64,000 bases of DNA from Bryobacterales bacterium. Lineage in GTDB: Bacteria > Acidobacteriota > Terriglobia > Bryobacterales > Bryobacteraceae. The translations under genes were made by a program, and so were the position numbers. The stretch is from positions 37,110 through 101,109 of the forward strand of contig PLRS01000114.1 in NCBI GenBank assembly GCA_003164035.1, read 5' to 3'. Below, one piece after another: positions 33,187-41,491 of this stretch. The first letter of the stretch is position 1. Every line of letters starts with the position of its first letter. The notes under the pieces are model-generated. The model had not been told where the DNA came from. It did no database searches and worked only from the letters and a program-made list of their open reading frames with translations.

Positions 33187-34620
33187 ATGCTATCCTGTTT
33201 CCGGATGTATCATCGGCAGCGTAAAGTCCGTGTTTTGTTTGGACTATCGGATATCATCCTGGTCACGCTCGGGTTTGAAGCCGCCTACCAGACGCGTAGC
33301 GTGCTCCAGCTTGAAAACCTCTTTTTTCTAACCGTCGAGCGCCAGGCTCTGCTGCTGGGTTTTTCGCTTCTGGTGTGGGTCGCGGTGGCGCTGTGGCTGG
33401 AAATTTACGACCGGCTGGATTCCGGAAATCCCAGGATCGTTCTGCGCGACTCGGCGCGCCAGGCGGCCTACGCGTGGCTTGCGGTGGTGGTGTTCGAATT
33501 CACGCTGCGCATGGAACTGAGCCGCCCCTTCGTACTGCTGTTCACGGTCTATAGCTGGGCTCTGCTGCTGCTGTTCCGGCTGACGATGGGAAGAATGGCG
33601 GGAGCGATCCGGCGGGAATTCACGGCGCCCCGCCACATCATGGTGGTAGGGACCAACCCGCGCGCGCTGCGGCTGGCCGAGGCTCTGGAAAGCTCGGCCG
33701 ATTACGGCATCCGCCTGGCCGGGTTCCTGAGCGAGCCGGCGGAACGGGAGGCACCCGCCTCGATCGAGCTGGGCGCGGTGTATGCGGTTCGGCCGATTCG
33801 CGACTTGCCCTCCATCCTGCAGCGCCAGGTGGTGGATGAAATCGTTTTCGCGGTGGGCAGCGAAAGCCTCGCGGAGTTGGAAGAGGCTTTCCTGTTGTGC
33901 GACGAAGAAGGCGTGCGCACCCGCATCGCGGTGGATTTTTTTCCCCATATCAACAGTACGGTTTCGCTCGACCGGTTCGAATCCACCCCGCTGCTGACAT
34001 TTTCCGCCGCACCGGAGGACGACCTGCGTCTGATGGCGAAGCGGGCCATCGACGTCGTGCTGGCGGCGGCCGGCCTGCTGGTGCTGGCGCCGTTCATGCT
34101 GGTGGTGGCGCTTCTGATTCGCCTGACTTCGCCGGGGCCGGCGATTTTTCGCCAGGTGCGCTGCGGCTTGAACGGGCGCCGCTTCACCTTCTATAAATTC
34201 CGGTCGATGGTGGAGAATGCCGAGGAGCTGAAGGCCGCGTTGGCGCACCTGAATACCCGCGGAACGGCTTTCAAGATACCCGACGATCCGCGCCTCACCG
34301 CGGTGGGCCGCTATCTGCGCAAGTTTTCCATCGACGAATGGCCGCAACTGTGGAACGTGTGGAAAGGCGACATGTCGCTGGTGGGCCCGCGCCCGGCCAT
34401 TCCGAGCGAAGTGGACCGGTACCTGCGCTGGCAGCGGCGCCGCCTGCGGATGCGTCCGGGGCTGACCTGCCTGTGGGCGGTAGCCGGACGCGACAAAGTG
34501 GATTTCGACACCTGGATGAAGCTGGACATGCAGTACATTGATAATTGGTCGCTGGCACTCGACTGGAAGATTCTGTTGCAAACCATTCCGCGCGTGCTGA
34601 CTGGCCACGGAGCCAATTGA
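33187..34620 (+). CDS. Undecaprenyl-phosphate sugar phosphotransferase (WbaP/WcaJ-like)
   Basis: A 477-residue polyisoprenyl-phosphate hexose-1-phosphate transferase that starts exopolysaccharide or O-antigen repeat units. The N-terminal half has four to five membrane helices (residues ~12-140) and a Rossmann-like CoA-binding fold region (HIMVVGTNPRALRLAEALESS). The C-terminal catalytic domain begins at the helix DVVLAAAGLLVLAPFMLVVALLIRL and has GPAIFRQVRCGLNGRRFTFYKFRSM, KFSIDEWPQLWNVWKGDMSLVGPRP and the tail AVAGRDKVDFDTWMKLDMQYIDNWSL. Start could be ATG 33187 or 33205. No glycosyltransferase cluster lies nearby, so it may act as a stand-alone initiator. Confidence 0.92.
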   Translation: MLSCFRMYHRQRKVRVLFGLSDIILVTLGFEAAYQTRSVLQLENLFFLTVERQALLLGFSLLVWVAVALWLEIYDRLDSGNPRIVLRDSARQAAYAWLAVVVFEFTLRMELSRPFVLLFTVYSWALLLLFRLTMGRMAGAIRREFTAPRHIMVVGTNPRALRLAEALESSADYGIRLAGFLSEPAEREAPASIELGAVYAVRPIRDLPSILQRQVVDEIVFAVGSESLAELEEAFLLCDEEGVRTRIAVDFFPHINSTVSLDRFESTPLLTFSAAPEDDLRLMAKRAIDVVLAAAGLLVLAPFMLVVALLIRLTSPGPAIFRQVRCGLNGRRFTFYKFRSMVENAEELKAALAHLNTRGTAFKIPDDPRLTAVGRYLRKFSIDEWPQLWNVWKGDMSLVGPRPAIPSEVDRYLRWQRRRLRMRPGLTCLWAVAGRDKVDFDTWMKLDMQYIDNWSLALDWKILLQTIPRVLTGHGAN

Positions 34621-34627
34621 TCCTGAT

Positions 34628-35242
34628 ATGCACCTGATTCCCACCGAGGAAGAAGTCGTCGCCGTGCTGCGCGACACCGGCGCATTGCGCGACGGCCATT
34701 TCGAATATCCCAGCGGCATGCACTCGAACGAACTGCTGCAGGTTCCGCTGGCGATGCGCTATTCCAAGCACCAGCGGATGATGGCGGTCGGGCTGAGCCG
34801 GCTGCTGCGCAATAATCCGGAGATTCGCGCCATGGCGGCCGAGGTATCGATCGTGACGCCGATGACCGGCGGATTGCCGGTGGCCTACGGCATTTGCGAA
34901 GCGCTGCGCGCGCGGCAGGTGTATTGGGCCGAGCGCGGGCACGACGCCGAGTCCTTGCGGTTTCGCCAGTTTCTGACGCCGGTCAAAGGCGAGCCGGTGA
35001 TTATCGTGGACGACGTGCTTCGGTCGGGCGCCAAGCTGCAGGAGCTCAAGCAGCTTCTGGAGTCGTTCCAGGCGCAGGTAGTGGCGCTGGCGGTGGTGAT
35101 CTATCAGCCCAATCCCGAAACCGCCAGCTTCGGCAGCCTGCCGCTCTATTATCTGGCCAAGCTGGATGCCCGCTATTACGTCAACGGCGAGCGGTGCGAC
35201 CAATGCCGCCGCGGCGTGGCTGCCGAGAAAGTGTGGGTTTGA
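34628..35242 (+). CDS. PyrE-like phosphoribosyltransferase
   Basis: A 204-residue type I phosphoribosyltransferase. The PRPP-binding loop is VIIVDDVLRSGAKLQELKQLL (residues ~122-142), and the N-terminus (EEEVVAVLRDTGALRDGHFEYPSGMHSNE) is orotate-phosphoribosyltransferase-like. The C-terminus carries an unusual CDQC pair (GERCDQCRRGVAAEKVWV), not part of classic PyrE, which might bind a metal. It could make OMP in pyrimidine synthesis or be a divergent paralogue. It starts seven bases after the sugar-phosphate transferase gene and overlaps the methyltransferase gene (TGATG). Confidence 0.82.
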   Translation: MHLIPTEEEVVAVLRDTGALRDGHFEYPSGMHSNELLQVPLAMRYSKHQRMMAVGLSRLLRNNPEIRAMAAEVSIVTPMTGGLPVAYGICEALRARQVYWAERGHDAESLRFRQFLTPVKGEPVIIVDDVLRSGAKLQELKQLLESFQAQVVALAVVIYQPNPETASFGSLPLYYLAKLDARYYVNGERCDQCRRGVAAEKVWV

Positions 35243-35778
35243 TGACGCGCTGGTTGCCGGCGGTCGTCTTTGGGCTGTGCGCATTGGCGGCGCAGGATCT
35301 GGCGCCGCGCTCGCTGGCGCCCTACTACCCGACCCCGGACACGGTGGTGCTCAAAATGCTGCAACTCGGCGGTCTCAAAGCCGGCGAAAAGATGTTCGAT
35401 CTGGGCTCCGGCGACGGCCGAATCGTGATTCTGGCGGCGCAGAAGTTCCATGCCGAAGCGGTGGGAATCGAGATCGACAACGACCTCTACCGCAAGAGCG
35501 TGGAGCGGATCCGGTCGCTCGGCCTGGAGCGTTCCGCCCACATCGTTCATGGCGATTTGCTGGCGCAGAACTACGGCTCGGCCGACCTGGTGACCGTGTA
35601 CCTGCTGCCCGATGCCATCGATAACCAGGTGGAGCCGCTGCTGGACCGGCAGTTGAAAAAGGGCGCCCGGGTGGTGGCTCACGATTTCGAGTTTCGAAAC
35701 TGGAAGCCGGAAAAAGTGGAGAATATCGCCGACGACGGCGAGGGCCGCAGCCGAACGTTGTATCTGTATCGAAAGTAG
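35242..35778 (+). CDS. Exported class I SAM-dependent methyltransferase-like protein
   Basis: A 178-residue protein with a short signal-like N-terminus (MTRWLPAVVFGLCALAAQDL) followed by a Rossmann methyltransferase core: KMFDLGSGDGRIVILAAQKF (SAM motif I), AVGIEIDNDLYRKSVERIRS (motif II with acidic Glu/Asp) and HIVHGDLLAQNYGSADLVTVYLLPDAI. A signal peptide on a SAM-binding enzyme is odd, because SAM is cytoplasmic; the leader may instead be a membrane anchor. Related acidobacterial proteins are usually unnamed. Start ATG overlaps the preceding stop (TGATG); the kinase gene follows after three bases. Confidence 0.78.
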   Translation: MTRWLPAVVFGLCALAAQDLAPRSLAPYYPTPDTVVLKMLQLGGLKAGEKMFDLGSGDGRIVILAAQKFHAEAVGIEIDNDLYRKSVERIRSLGLERSAHIVHGDLLAQNYGSADLVTVYLLPDAIDNQVEPLLDRQLKKGARVVAHDFEFRNWKPEKVENIADDGEGRSRTLYLYRK

Positions 35779-35781
35779 TCC

Positions 35782-36930
35782 GTGGCAGACGTTGCCAAAA
35801 TCCGCTGGACCGAACCGATAAGCTGGGCCCGGGTAGGGCTCACCGCCGTGCTGTTGCCTCTGGCCTGGTTCTGGGTACCGCGAACCTCGGGCTGGATATA
35901 CGGTTTGGTGCTGCTCTACCTGGCAATCGCCGTGACCATGGTTTTGCGCGGTTGGGGGCGGAGCGGCATGATCGGGCTGCTGGCGCTGTTTCAGGATGCG
36001 GTATTTCTTCTGGTGGCCGCCTCCTATGGGGCGGACCGGCTGCTGTGGTGGTCATCGGCCTTCTATCTGCTTGTGCTCGCCGAAGGGGTCGCGTTCTACG
36101 GTCCGGTCGAGGTCGGAGTGGTCGGTCTGGTGGTGGCGCTATTCTGCATCCTGGTGCCGCAACCCGGCTTGCGCGACCTGGAATATGCCGCCGTGGTGGG
36201 CGGCGTATTAGGCTGCTGGCTGGCCGCGATCGGGCGGCGGAGGGAACGGGACGAAGTGCGCATGGCGGCGCAGGTGGAAGAGGCGCGCCGCCGCGCCGAA
36301 CGCGCCACCGAGGCCGAGCGGCAACGCGTCGCCTCCGACTTCCACGATGGCCCGCTGCAGAATTTCATCAGCCTGCAGATGCGCCTGGAGGTGCTGCGCA
36401 AACTGCTCGGCCGCGACCTCGACGCGGGGATGGACGAGTTGCGCCAGTTGCAGACCATCGCCCAATCGCAGGTCCGCGATCTGCGCGTGTTCCTGCATTC
36501 CATGCGGCCGGTGGATGTGGATGGAGCCGACCTGGTGGTGACCGCGCGCCGCACCGCCGAGGCGTTTCAGAAAGAGAGCGGGATTCCCGTCACTTTCATC
36601 GGCACCGCGGCTCCCATGGGCCTCTCGCAGGAGTCCACCAGCGAAGTCCTGCAGATGATCCGCGAAGCGCTTTACAACGTGCAAAAGCATTCCGGGGCCA
36701 CGCGCGTGGCGGTGGCGCTCGAAAAGAGCGAGAAGGCGCTGGAGATTTCCGTCGACGACAACGGGCACGGCTTCCCGTTCGCGGGCACCTATTCGCTGGA
36801 AGAACTGGAATTGCTGCGGCTGGGTCCGAACAGCCTGAAACGCCGCGCCCGGACGCTGAATGCCGATATGCAGTTGGAATCGCGTCCGGGCCGCGGAGCC
36901 GGGCTGAAAGTTCGGATTCCGCTGCAATGA
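35782..36930 (+). CDS. Orphan membrane histidine kinase (NarL-type, HisKA_3)
   Basis: A 382-residue sensor kinase starting at GTG 35782. Five or six membrane helices (residues ~15-155) form the sensor, then a short coiled coil (EEARRRAERATEAERQRVASD) leads to the phosphoacceptor helix with DFHDGPLQNF (His in the DxHDG motif of HisKA_3). The ATPase domain has MIREALYNVQKHSGATRV (N box) and SVDDNGHGFPF (G1). No response regulator is adjacent, unusual for this kinase class, which normally pairs with a NarL-type regulator. It overlaps the next gene by four bases (ATGA). Confidence 0.9.
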   Translation: MADVAKIRWTEPISWARVGLTAVLLPLAWFWVPRTSGWIYGLVLLYLAIAVTMVLRGWGRSGMIGLLALFQDAVFLLVAASYGADRLLWWSSAFYLLVLAEGVAFYGPVEVGVVGLVVALFCILVPQPGLRDLEYAAVVGGVLGCWLAAIGRRRERDEVRMAAQVEEARRRAERATEAERQRVASDFHDGPLQNFISLQMRLEVLRKLLGRDLDAGMDELRQLQTIAQSQVRDLRVFLHSMRPVDVDGADLVVTARRTAEAFQKESGIPVTFIGTAAPMGLSQESTSEVLQMIREALYNVQKHSGATRVAVALEKSEKALEISVDDNGHGFPFAGTYSLEELELLRLGPNSLKRRARTLNADMQLESRPGRGAGLKVRIPLQ

Positions 36931-38042
36931 AGGGGCCAAGTATTGGTGGGGCAGACCCCCCTGGACCCGCTCTTCGCTCGAAGAGTCAGGTGCTTGCCAT
37001 TGGCGATAGGCCGGCCAGGGGGCCGGCTGCGGACCAGGGGGTCCGCCCCACCAAATACGCCGCCCTGGCCGCCTTCCTCCTCGCCGCCCTTCTTCTGACC
37101 TCCTGCGGCGGCTACGCCGACTTCACCTTGCCGCCGCTCCCTGGCGGCGATCCCACCCTGACCTTTGCCTGGGACGAGCGCACAGAACCGGTCTTCAGCG
37201 AGCCGGGCGAGGAAGCGCTGAACCCATCGGTGATTCCGGGGCAGCCGTTGCTCAACTTCTATTCCCGCTTCGACGGCCGCACCTGGCGCACCGCCATGGC
37301 CACTTCCGCCGATGGCATCGGCTGGCAACCGCGGGGTACGATTCTCTCCCCCGACGCGCGCACCTGGGAAGGCCGGTACATTGCAGCCAACGGATCGGCA
37401 CTCGTCGAAGGCGGCAAGTGGTGGTATTGGTACCAGGCGGGAGCGAAACCCAATCCGCGCATCGGCCTGCTTCGGGAGGGTCTGCCGCGCGAGCCGGCGC
37501 CGGCGCTTGGCTATGGCCCTTATATGAGCTGGGACGAACGTGCCGTTGCCGACCCGGACGCTATCCATGTCGGCCCGTATTTCTATCTCTATTACCTCGG
37601 CCAGGACCGCGCCGATCCGCCGCGCCAGCGCCTGGGGCTAGCCCGCTCCCGCGACGGCGTCGATTGGGAAAAGCTGCGGACCAATCCGATTCTTTCTCCC
37701 GGCGGCCCGGGAGCATTCGATGAAAACGGCGTGGGCGAACCGGCCGTCTGGCAATTCCACGGATTCTATTGGATGCTGTTCACCGGCCGCGACCGCGGCG
37801 AACGGCGCCGGCTGGGACTGGCACGCTCCACCGACGGCGTCCATTGGCGCAAGCTGCCGCAAGTATTTGCCGGCTCCCAAGCCTGGGACTCCCAAGTGAT
37901 CTGCGACCCCTCGGTGATCGTCGATGGCGAACAAATCCGGGTCTGGTTCGGCGGCGGCGACGTGGCCCGGCCCGATGAGGGCATCCATGGTCGGATCGGC
38001 TACGGAACCCTCCGCGCCGTCCATGCTACTCTGGCCCCGTGA
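36927..38042 (+). CDS. Beta-propeller lipoprotein (GH43/GH32-like fold)
   Basis: A 371-residue predicted lipoprotein. A hydrophobic helix with lipobox LTSC (AALAAFLLAALLLTSCGG) lies at residues ~44-62, preceded by ~43 residues encoded largely by a palindromic repeat (36940-37058). The exported part has repeated blade motifs (RTAMATSADGIGW, RLGLARSRDGVDWEKL, RLGLARSTDGVHWRKL) and FDENGVGEPAVWQFHG, FYWMLFTGRDR, as in five-bladed propeller glycosidases. Catalytic acids are not certain. The ATG overlaps the kinase stop, but because the repeat sits between start and signal, the true start may lie nearer the helix. The stop overlaps bshA. Confidence 0.7.
   Translation: MKGPSIGGADPPGPALRSKSQVLAIGDRPARGPAADQGVRPTKYAALAAFLLAALLLTSCGGYADFTLPPLPGGDPTLTFAWDERTEPVFSEPGEEALNPSVIPGQPLLNFYSRFDGRTWRTAMATSADGIGWQPRGTILSPDARTWEGRYIAANGSALVEGGKWWYWYQAGAKPNPRIGLLREGLPREPAPALGYGPYMSWDERAVADPDAIHVGPYFYLYYLGQDRADPPRQRLGLARSRDGVDWEKLRTNPILSPGGPGAFDENGVGEPAVWQFHGFYWMLFTGRDRGERRRLGLARSTDGVHWRKLPQVFAGSQAWDSQVICDPSVIVDGEQIRVWFGGGDVARPDEGIHGRIGYGTLRAVHATLAP
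36940..37058. repeat. GTGGGGC-bounded inverted repeat inside a reading frame
   Basis: The left end GTATTGGTGGGGCAGACCCC and the right end 37034-37058 (..GTCCGCCCCACCAAATAC) are near-perfect reverse complements; internal stems include GCTCTTCGCTCGAAGAG and GGCCGGCCAGGGGGCCGGC. Same outer arms as the element at 9916-10002. It lies over the first ~43 codons of the lipoprotein gene. Confidence 0.75.
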
Positions 38043-39169
38043 ACATCGGCATCACCTGTTACCCCACCTACGGCGGCAGCGGCATTGTCGCCACCGAGCT
38101 GGGCATGGAACTGGCGGCGCGCGGCCACCACGTACACTTCATCACCTACGCCAACCCCATTCGCCTGGACCCCGATACGCCGCGGATTGACTATCACGAA
38201 GTCGAAGTGTCCAACTATCCCCTGTTCCAATATCCGCCGTATTGCCTGGCCCTGGCCTCGCGCATGGCGGAAGTGGCGGATTGCTACGCCCTCGACCTGC
38301 TGCACGTGCACTACGCCATTCCCCATTCCATAGCCGCCCTGCTGGCGCAGCAAATGCTTGCACCCAAGCGCCGCCTGCCGTTTGTCACTACTTTGCATGG
38401 AACCGATATCACCCTGGTGGGAGTGGACCGCTCTTACTTTCCCATTACCAAGTTTTCGATCGAACAATCCGACGGAGTGACTTCCATCAGCGAAGATCTG
38501 CGCGCCCAGACCGCCGACGTGTTCGGAATCGCCCGGCCCATCGAAGTGATCCATAACTTCGTCAACTGCGACTTGTATCATTCCAATGACGCCAAGAAAG
38601 AAGCCGCGCAGTTCGCGCCCGCCGGCGAAAAGCTGCTCATCCACCTTTCCAACTTTCGCCCCGTGAAGCGCGTGCTGGATTGCATTCGCATCCTGGCCGA
38701 GGCGCGTAAGAATACGCCGGCCCACCTGCTGATGGTGGGCGACGGTCCGGATCGCGGGCCCGCCGAACTGCTGGCGCGCCAGTTGGACGTTGCCGGCCAC
38801 GTCACGTTCCTGGGCAAGCAGAACCACGTGGAGCGGCTGATTCCCCTGGCCCACGCCCTGCTGATGCCGAGCGAAATGGAGTCCTTCGGTTTGGCCGCTC
38901 TCGAAGCCATGGCGTGCAGTGTGGTGCCCGTGGCGACCCGGGTGGGCGGCGTCCCCGAGCTGATTACCGACGGGGTCGACGGATTTCTCGAAGCCGTCGG
39001 CGATATCCCCGCCATGGCGGCCCGTGTTACCTCCCTGTTAACCGACGAGGACCTGCATTACCGCATGAGCAAAGCCGGCCGCTGGACCGCCTCCGCCCGA
39101 TTCTGCTCCGAAAAAATCATTCCGCAATACGAGAGTCACTACAAAGAGGTGATCGAGCGGGCCGGTTAG
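38039..39169 (+). CDS. bshA: N-acetyl-alpha-D-glucosaminyl L-malate synthase (bacillithiol)
   Basis: A 376-residue GT4 glycosyltransferase. It has the BshA opening GITCYPTYGGSGIVATELGMELAARGHHVHFIT, the malate/UDP-GlcNAc region LLHVHYAIPHSIAALLAQQ, and LPFVTTLHGTDITLVGVD, which distinguish it from general GT4 enzymes. The C-terminal EMESFGLAALEAMACSVVPVATRVGG is the E-x7-E nucleotide-sugar motif. It makes GlcNAc-malate, the first intermediate of bacillithiol, a low-molecular-weight thiol also made by Acidobacteria. The start is GTG 38039 overlapping the preceding stop (GTGA). bshB and bshC are not in the window. Confidence 0.93.
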   Translation: MNIGITCYPTYGGSGIVATELGMELAARGHHVHFITYANPIRLDPDTPRIDYHEVEVSNYPLFQYPPYCLALASRMAEVADCYALDLLHVHYAIPHSIAALLAQQMLAPKRRLPFVTTLHGTDITLVGVDRSYFPITKFSIEQSDGVTSISEDLRAQTADVFGIARPIEVIHNFVNCDLYHSNDAKKEAAQFAPAGEKLLIHLSNFRPVKRVLDCIRILAEARKNTPAHLLMVGDGPDRGPAELLARQLDVAGHVTFLGKQNHVERLIPLAHALLMPSEMESFGLAALEAMACSVVPVATRVGGVPELITDGVDGFLEAVGDIPAMAARVTSLLTDEDLHYRMSKAGRWTASARFCSEKIIPQYESHYKEVIERAG

Positions 39170-39420
39170 CCGGGCTGGCGATTTCGCAGTTTCCACGCGG
39201 CAACCGCTCTCTTGGAAGCCGTGAAAAAGACTCGCCGAGACGCGCTAGGCAGGCGGAACCGCCTGCCCCACCATTGAAAGCGCGGCTCTTGCTTTGGTGG
39301 CGCAGGCGGTTCCGCCTGCGACTTTCGATTTCTTCACAGCTTCTTGCGGTTGCGGCTCGGTAACGGGTGCTGTGCGTTTGCAGCTACTTACCGAGCCGCG
39401 ACCGTGAGGGAGCGGTTGCC
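39170..39420. repeat. Repeat-rich intergenic region: family A copy and GCAGGCGG hairpins
   Basis: Two hairpins GCAGGCGGAACCGCCTGC (39250-39267) and GCAGGCGGTTCCGCCTGC (about 39302-39319) surround GCCCCACC...GGTGGCGC. The right arm of repeat family A is intact at 39388-39420 and the left arm is eroded at 39344-39362. A further left-arm fragment (GGCAACCGCTCTCTT) is at about 39200. No gene is visible here. Confidence 0.75.
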
Positions 39421-39509
39421 GGGAACGGATTTCCCAGATCGGTTAAGCCCGCATGGGGCGGTCCGCGGCAGATATGAACCGCGAGATAATAAAGGGCCGA
39501 GGGTGCTCC

Positions 39510-39755
39510 GTGACCATCAATTTGACTCCAGAGCAAGAAAGAGCCATTCACGAGGCCATTCAGTCCGGCATGGTCCGGTCCGTGGACGAGTTCATCGATT
39601 CCGCCGTCGCCGCACTGCCGCACCGCACCGGCGGATTTGATAAGGCGAAGGCCCGGCTCGCCGGTGCGCGAATCGGTGAGATTCGCCAAGGCGTCCGGCT
39701 CGACTTAAAGGGCATGTCCATCCGGGAGTTGGCTCACAGCGGGCATAAATATTGA
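39510..39755 (+). CDS. Solitary ribbon-helix-helix antitoxin-like protein
   Basis: An 81-residue protein from GTG 39510, preceded by GAGGG. It opens TINLTPEQERAIHEAIQSGMVRSVDEFIDSAVAALP, a ParD/CopG-type strand plus helices, and ends GVRLDLKGMSIRELAHSGHKY. This tail matches the pattern GVxLxGxxIRxLxxxGxKY of the other lone antitoxin at 8807-9061. No toxin follows; the next gene on this strand is far away. Probably an autonomous regulator or leftover antitoxin. Confidence 0.72.
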   Translation: MTINLTPEQERAIHEAIQSGMVRSVDEFIDSAVAALPHRTGGFDKAKARLAGARIGEIRQGVRLDLKGMSIRELAHSGHKY

Positions 39756-39836
39756 TGGATGCCTTTGTACTCGGCGGGTCCGCCTGCATGCCATGGTGCG
39801 GGTCGTTTTGCCTGTACGGCCACACGGAAAATCGCG

Positions 39837-40147
39837 TTAATGCGGCCGCGTTCGCTGACCGTCCAAGATGCGCTTTCCCATCTCGTACCTGGCGACCGGA
39901 ATCAACACAATTCCGTTATCGAGATAAACCATAGGGACGAAGCTGTCGCCGATCCACAATTTCGTCGCCCTTTCCGCGCTCCGAGCGTCGATATGTAGTG
40001 GGGAGCACAGAGGAACACTGCGTCCGGCCTAACCGACGTTGGCCGATGAGGAACTGTGTTGGACAACCAGTATGCAGCAGGAACACTGATGATGAGCAGT
40101 ATCACGAGGGCCCAAGCCGCCGTCAGGAATTTCTCGGACTGTGTCAT
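39837..40147 (-). pseudogene. Frameshifted single-pass membrane protein, unknown
   Basis: From ATG 40147 the protein reads MTQSEKFLTAAWALVILLII, a membrane helix, up to RPDAVFLCAP, where the frame breaks in a short C run. In another frame the sequence continues as PLHIDARSAERATKLWIGDS, then FVPMVYLDNGIVLIPVARYE and MGKRILDGQRTRPH-stop, which looks like genuine protein. The total length is one base short of whole codons, fitting a single-base deletion (or sequencing error). The family is not known to me; the tail LDNGIVLIPVARYEMGKRILDG looks like a short conserved soluble domain. Confidence 0.55.
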
Positions 40148-40234
40148 GTGGCGCTCCGTAGAAGGCGCTGACGCGGCGGCGATTAGAGGTATCGACATAC
40201 CGCCTACCGGAAAAGTGGCTCCACGCTGGAGTTG

Positions 40235-40459
40235 TTACGCCGCCGGCTGGATTTCAATATCTCTGGCGACACTCGTCGGTTGCGGGACCGGGTCGCCAAA
40301 TTCGCGGAGCGTCTTCAGGTGCCCTTCGATAGCTTCCCGAATATTGCGCTCCGTTTCTTCAAGGCTGCTACCGGTTGTGATACAACCGGGCAAGTCCGGA
40401 ACGTAGGCCGCCCAGTTGCGCTCTGCCTGCTCGAAAATGACTGCGTACCTGACGCCCAT
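40235..40459 (-). CDS. Solitary HicB-family antitoxin-like protein
   Basis: A 74-residue protein with the partial RNase-H fold of HicB: MGVRYAVIFEQAERNWAAYV, then PDLPGCITTGSSLEETERNI and REAIEGHLKTLREFGDPVPQP (PDLPGC and the helix LEEAxxNIxEAIExHL are the family marks). No HicA toxin is adjacent: the upstream 38 bases lead directly to the galE stop. HicB-like single genes are common; they may act as regulators. Confidence 0.85.
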   Translation of the reverse strand: MGVRYAVIFEQAERNWAAYVPDLPGCITTGSSLEETERNIREAIEGHLKTLREFGDPVPQPTSVARDIEIQPAA

Positions 40460-40497
40460 TACTTTTTCTCCAATCCCGCCGCCTTTTGGATCGGGAA

Positions 40498-41484
40498 CTA
40501 AGTGCCGGTTTTGCTCTTCCTGGCGAAATTCCAGGCGTGGCGCACGATCTCCCGCAGGTCCGTATATTGCGGTTTCCAGCCTAACTTCGTGCGCAGTTTG
40601 TCGGAGGCGGCGACCAGAGCGGCGGGATCGCCTTCCCTGCGCGGACCGGTCGTGTAGGGCACCTTCCTGCCGGTAACTTCTTCCACCGCGCGGATGATCT
40701 CGAGCACGGTGTGTCCGGTTCCGGTGCCGACGTTGAACGCATCCGACGTGCCGCCGCCCAGCAGGTATTCGAGCGCCTGAATGTGCGCCCGCGCCAGGTC
40801 GTTGACGTGAATGTAATCGCGGATACAGGTGCCGTCGGGGGTATCGTAATCGTCGCCGAATATGGTCACCGGCTGGCCGCTCTCGACTGCGCGCAGCACC
40901 AGCGGCACCAGGTGCGTTTCCGGTTCGTGTTGCTCGCCCAGCCGGCCTTGGGGATCGGCGCCGCAGGCATTGAAGTAGCGCAGCCTCACGTTGGTGATCT
41001 GGTGAATCTCGTCGAACCAGCGCAGCAGCGTTTCCACCATCACTTTCGATTCGCCGTAGACGTTGACGGGCTGAATGGGAAACGTTTCCAGGATCGGAGT
41101 CGCATGCGGGTTGCCGTACACCGCGGCGGTCGAGGAAAATACGATGTGCCTGACGCCCGCGTCCGCCATGGCGGCTAGCACCGACAGCGATCCGCACACG
41201 TTGTTGGAAAAATACCGGGCGGGCTCGCGCATCGATTCGCCCACCGCGATAAACGCGGCGAAGTGCACCACGGCTTCGGCGCCGGACTCCTTCAGCACGG
41301 CCGCCAGCCGCCTGGTATCGGCGATGTCCATTTCCACCAAATGCCCAACCGGAACGTTTTCCCGATAGCCCTTGGAGAGGTTATCCACCACGGTTACTTC
41401 GTAACCCTGGTCGAGCAGCAGGCGGACGGTGTGCGAGCCGATGTAGCCGGCCCCGCCGGTCACTAATATTTTGCGGGTAGTCAC
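40498..41484 (-). CDS. galE: UDP-glucose 4-epimerase
   Basis: A 328-residue extended short-chain dehydrogenase. The NAD motif is LVTGGAGYIGSHTVRLLLDQGYEV at the N-terminus; the catalytic Ser and Tyr-x3-Lys lie in VFSSTAAVYGNP and PVNVYGESKVMVE; TCIRDYIHVNDLARAH and the C-terminal DPAALVAASDKLRTKLGWKPQ are GalE-typical. It interconverts UDP-Glc and UDP-Gal for surface polysaccharides or galactose use. GTG 41484 was chosen; an upstream TTG start would overlap the LacI-type gene. It is seven bases downstream of that regulator. Confidence 0.95.
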   Translation of the reverse strand: MTTRKILVTGGAGYIGSHTVRLLLDQGYEVTVVDNLSKGYRENVPVGHLVEMDIADTRRLAAVLKESGAEAVVHFAAFIAVGESMREPARYFSNNVCGSLSVLAAMADAGVRHIVFSSTAAVYGNPHATPILETFPIQPVNVYGESKVMVETLLRWFDEIHQITNVRLRYFNACGADPQGRLGEQHEPETHLVPLVLRAVESGQPVTIFGDDYDTPDGTCIRDYIHVNDLARAHIQALEYLLGGGTSDAFNVGTGTGHTVLEIIRAVEEVTGRKVPYTTGPRREGDPAALVAASDKLRTKLGWKPQYTDLREIVRHAWNFARKSKTGT

Positions 41485-41491
41485 GGAAGGA

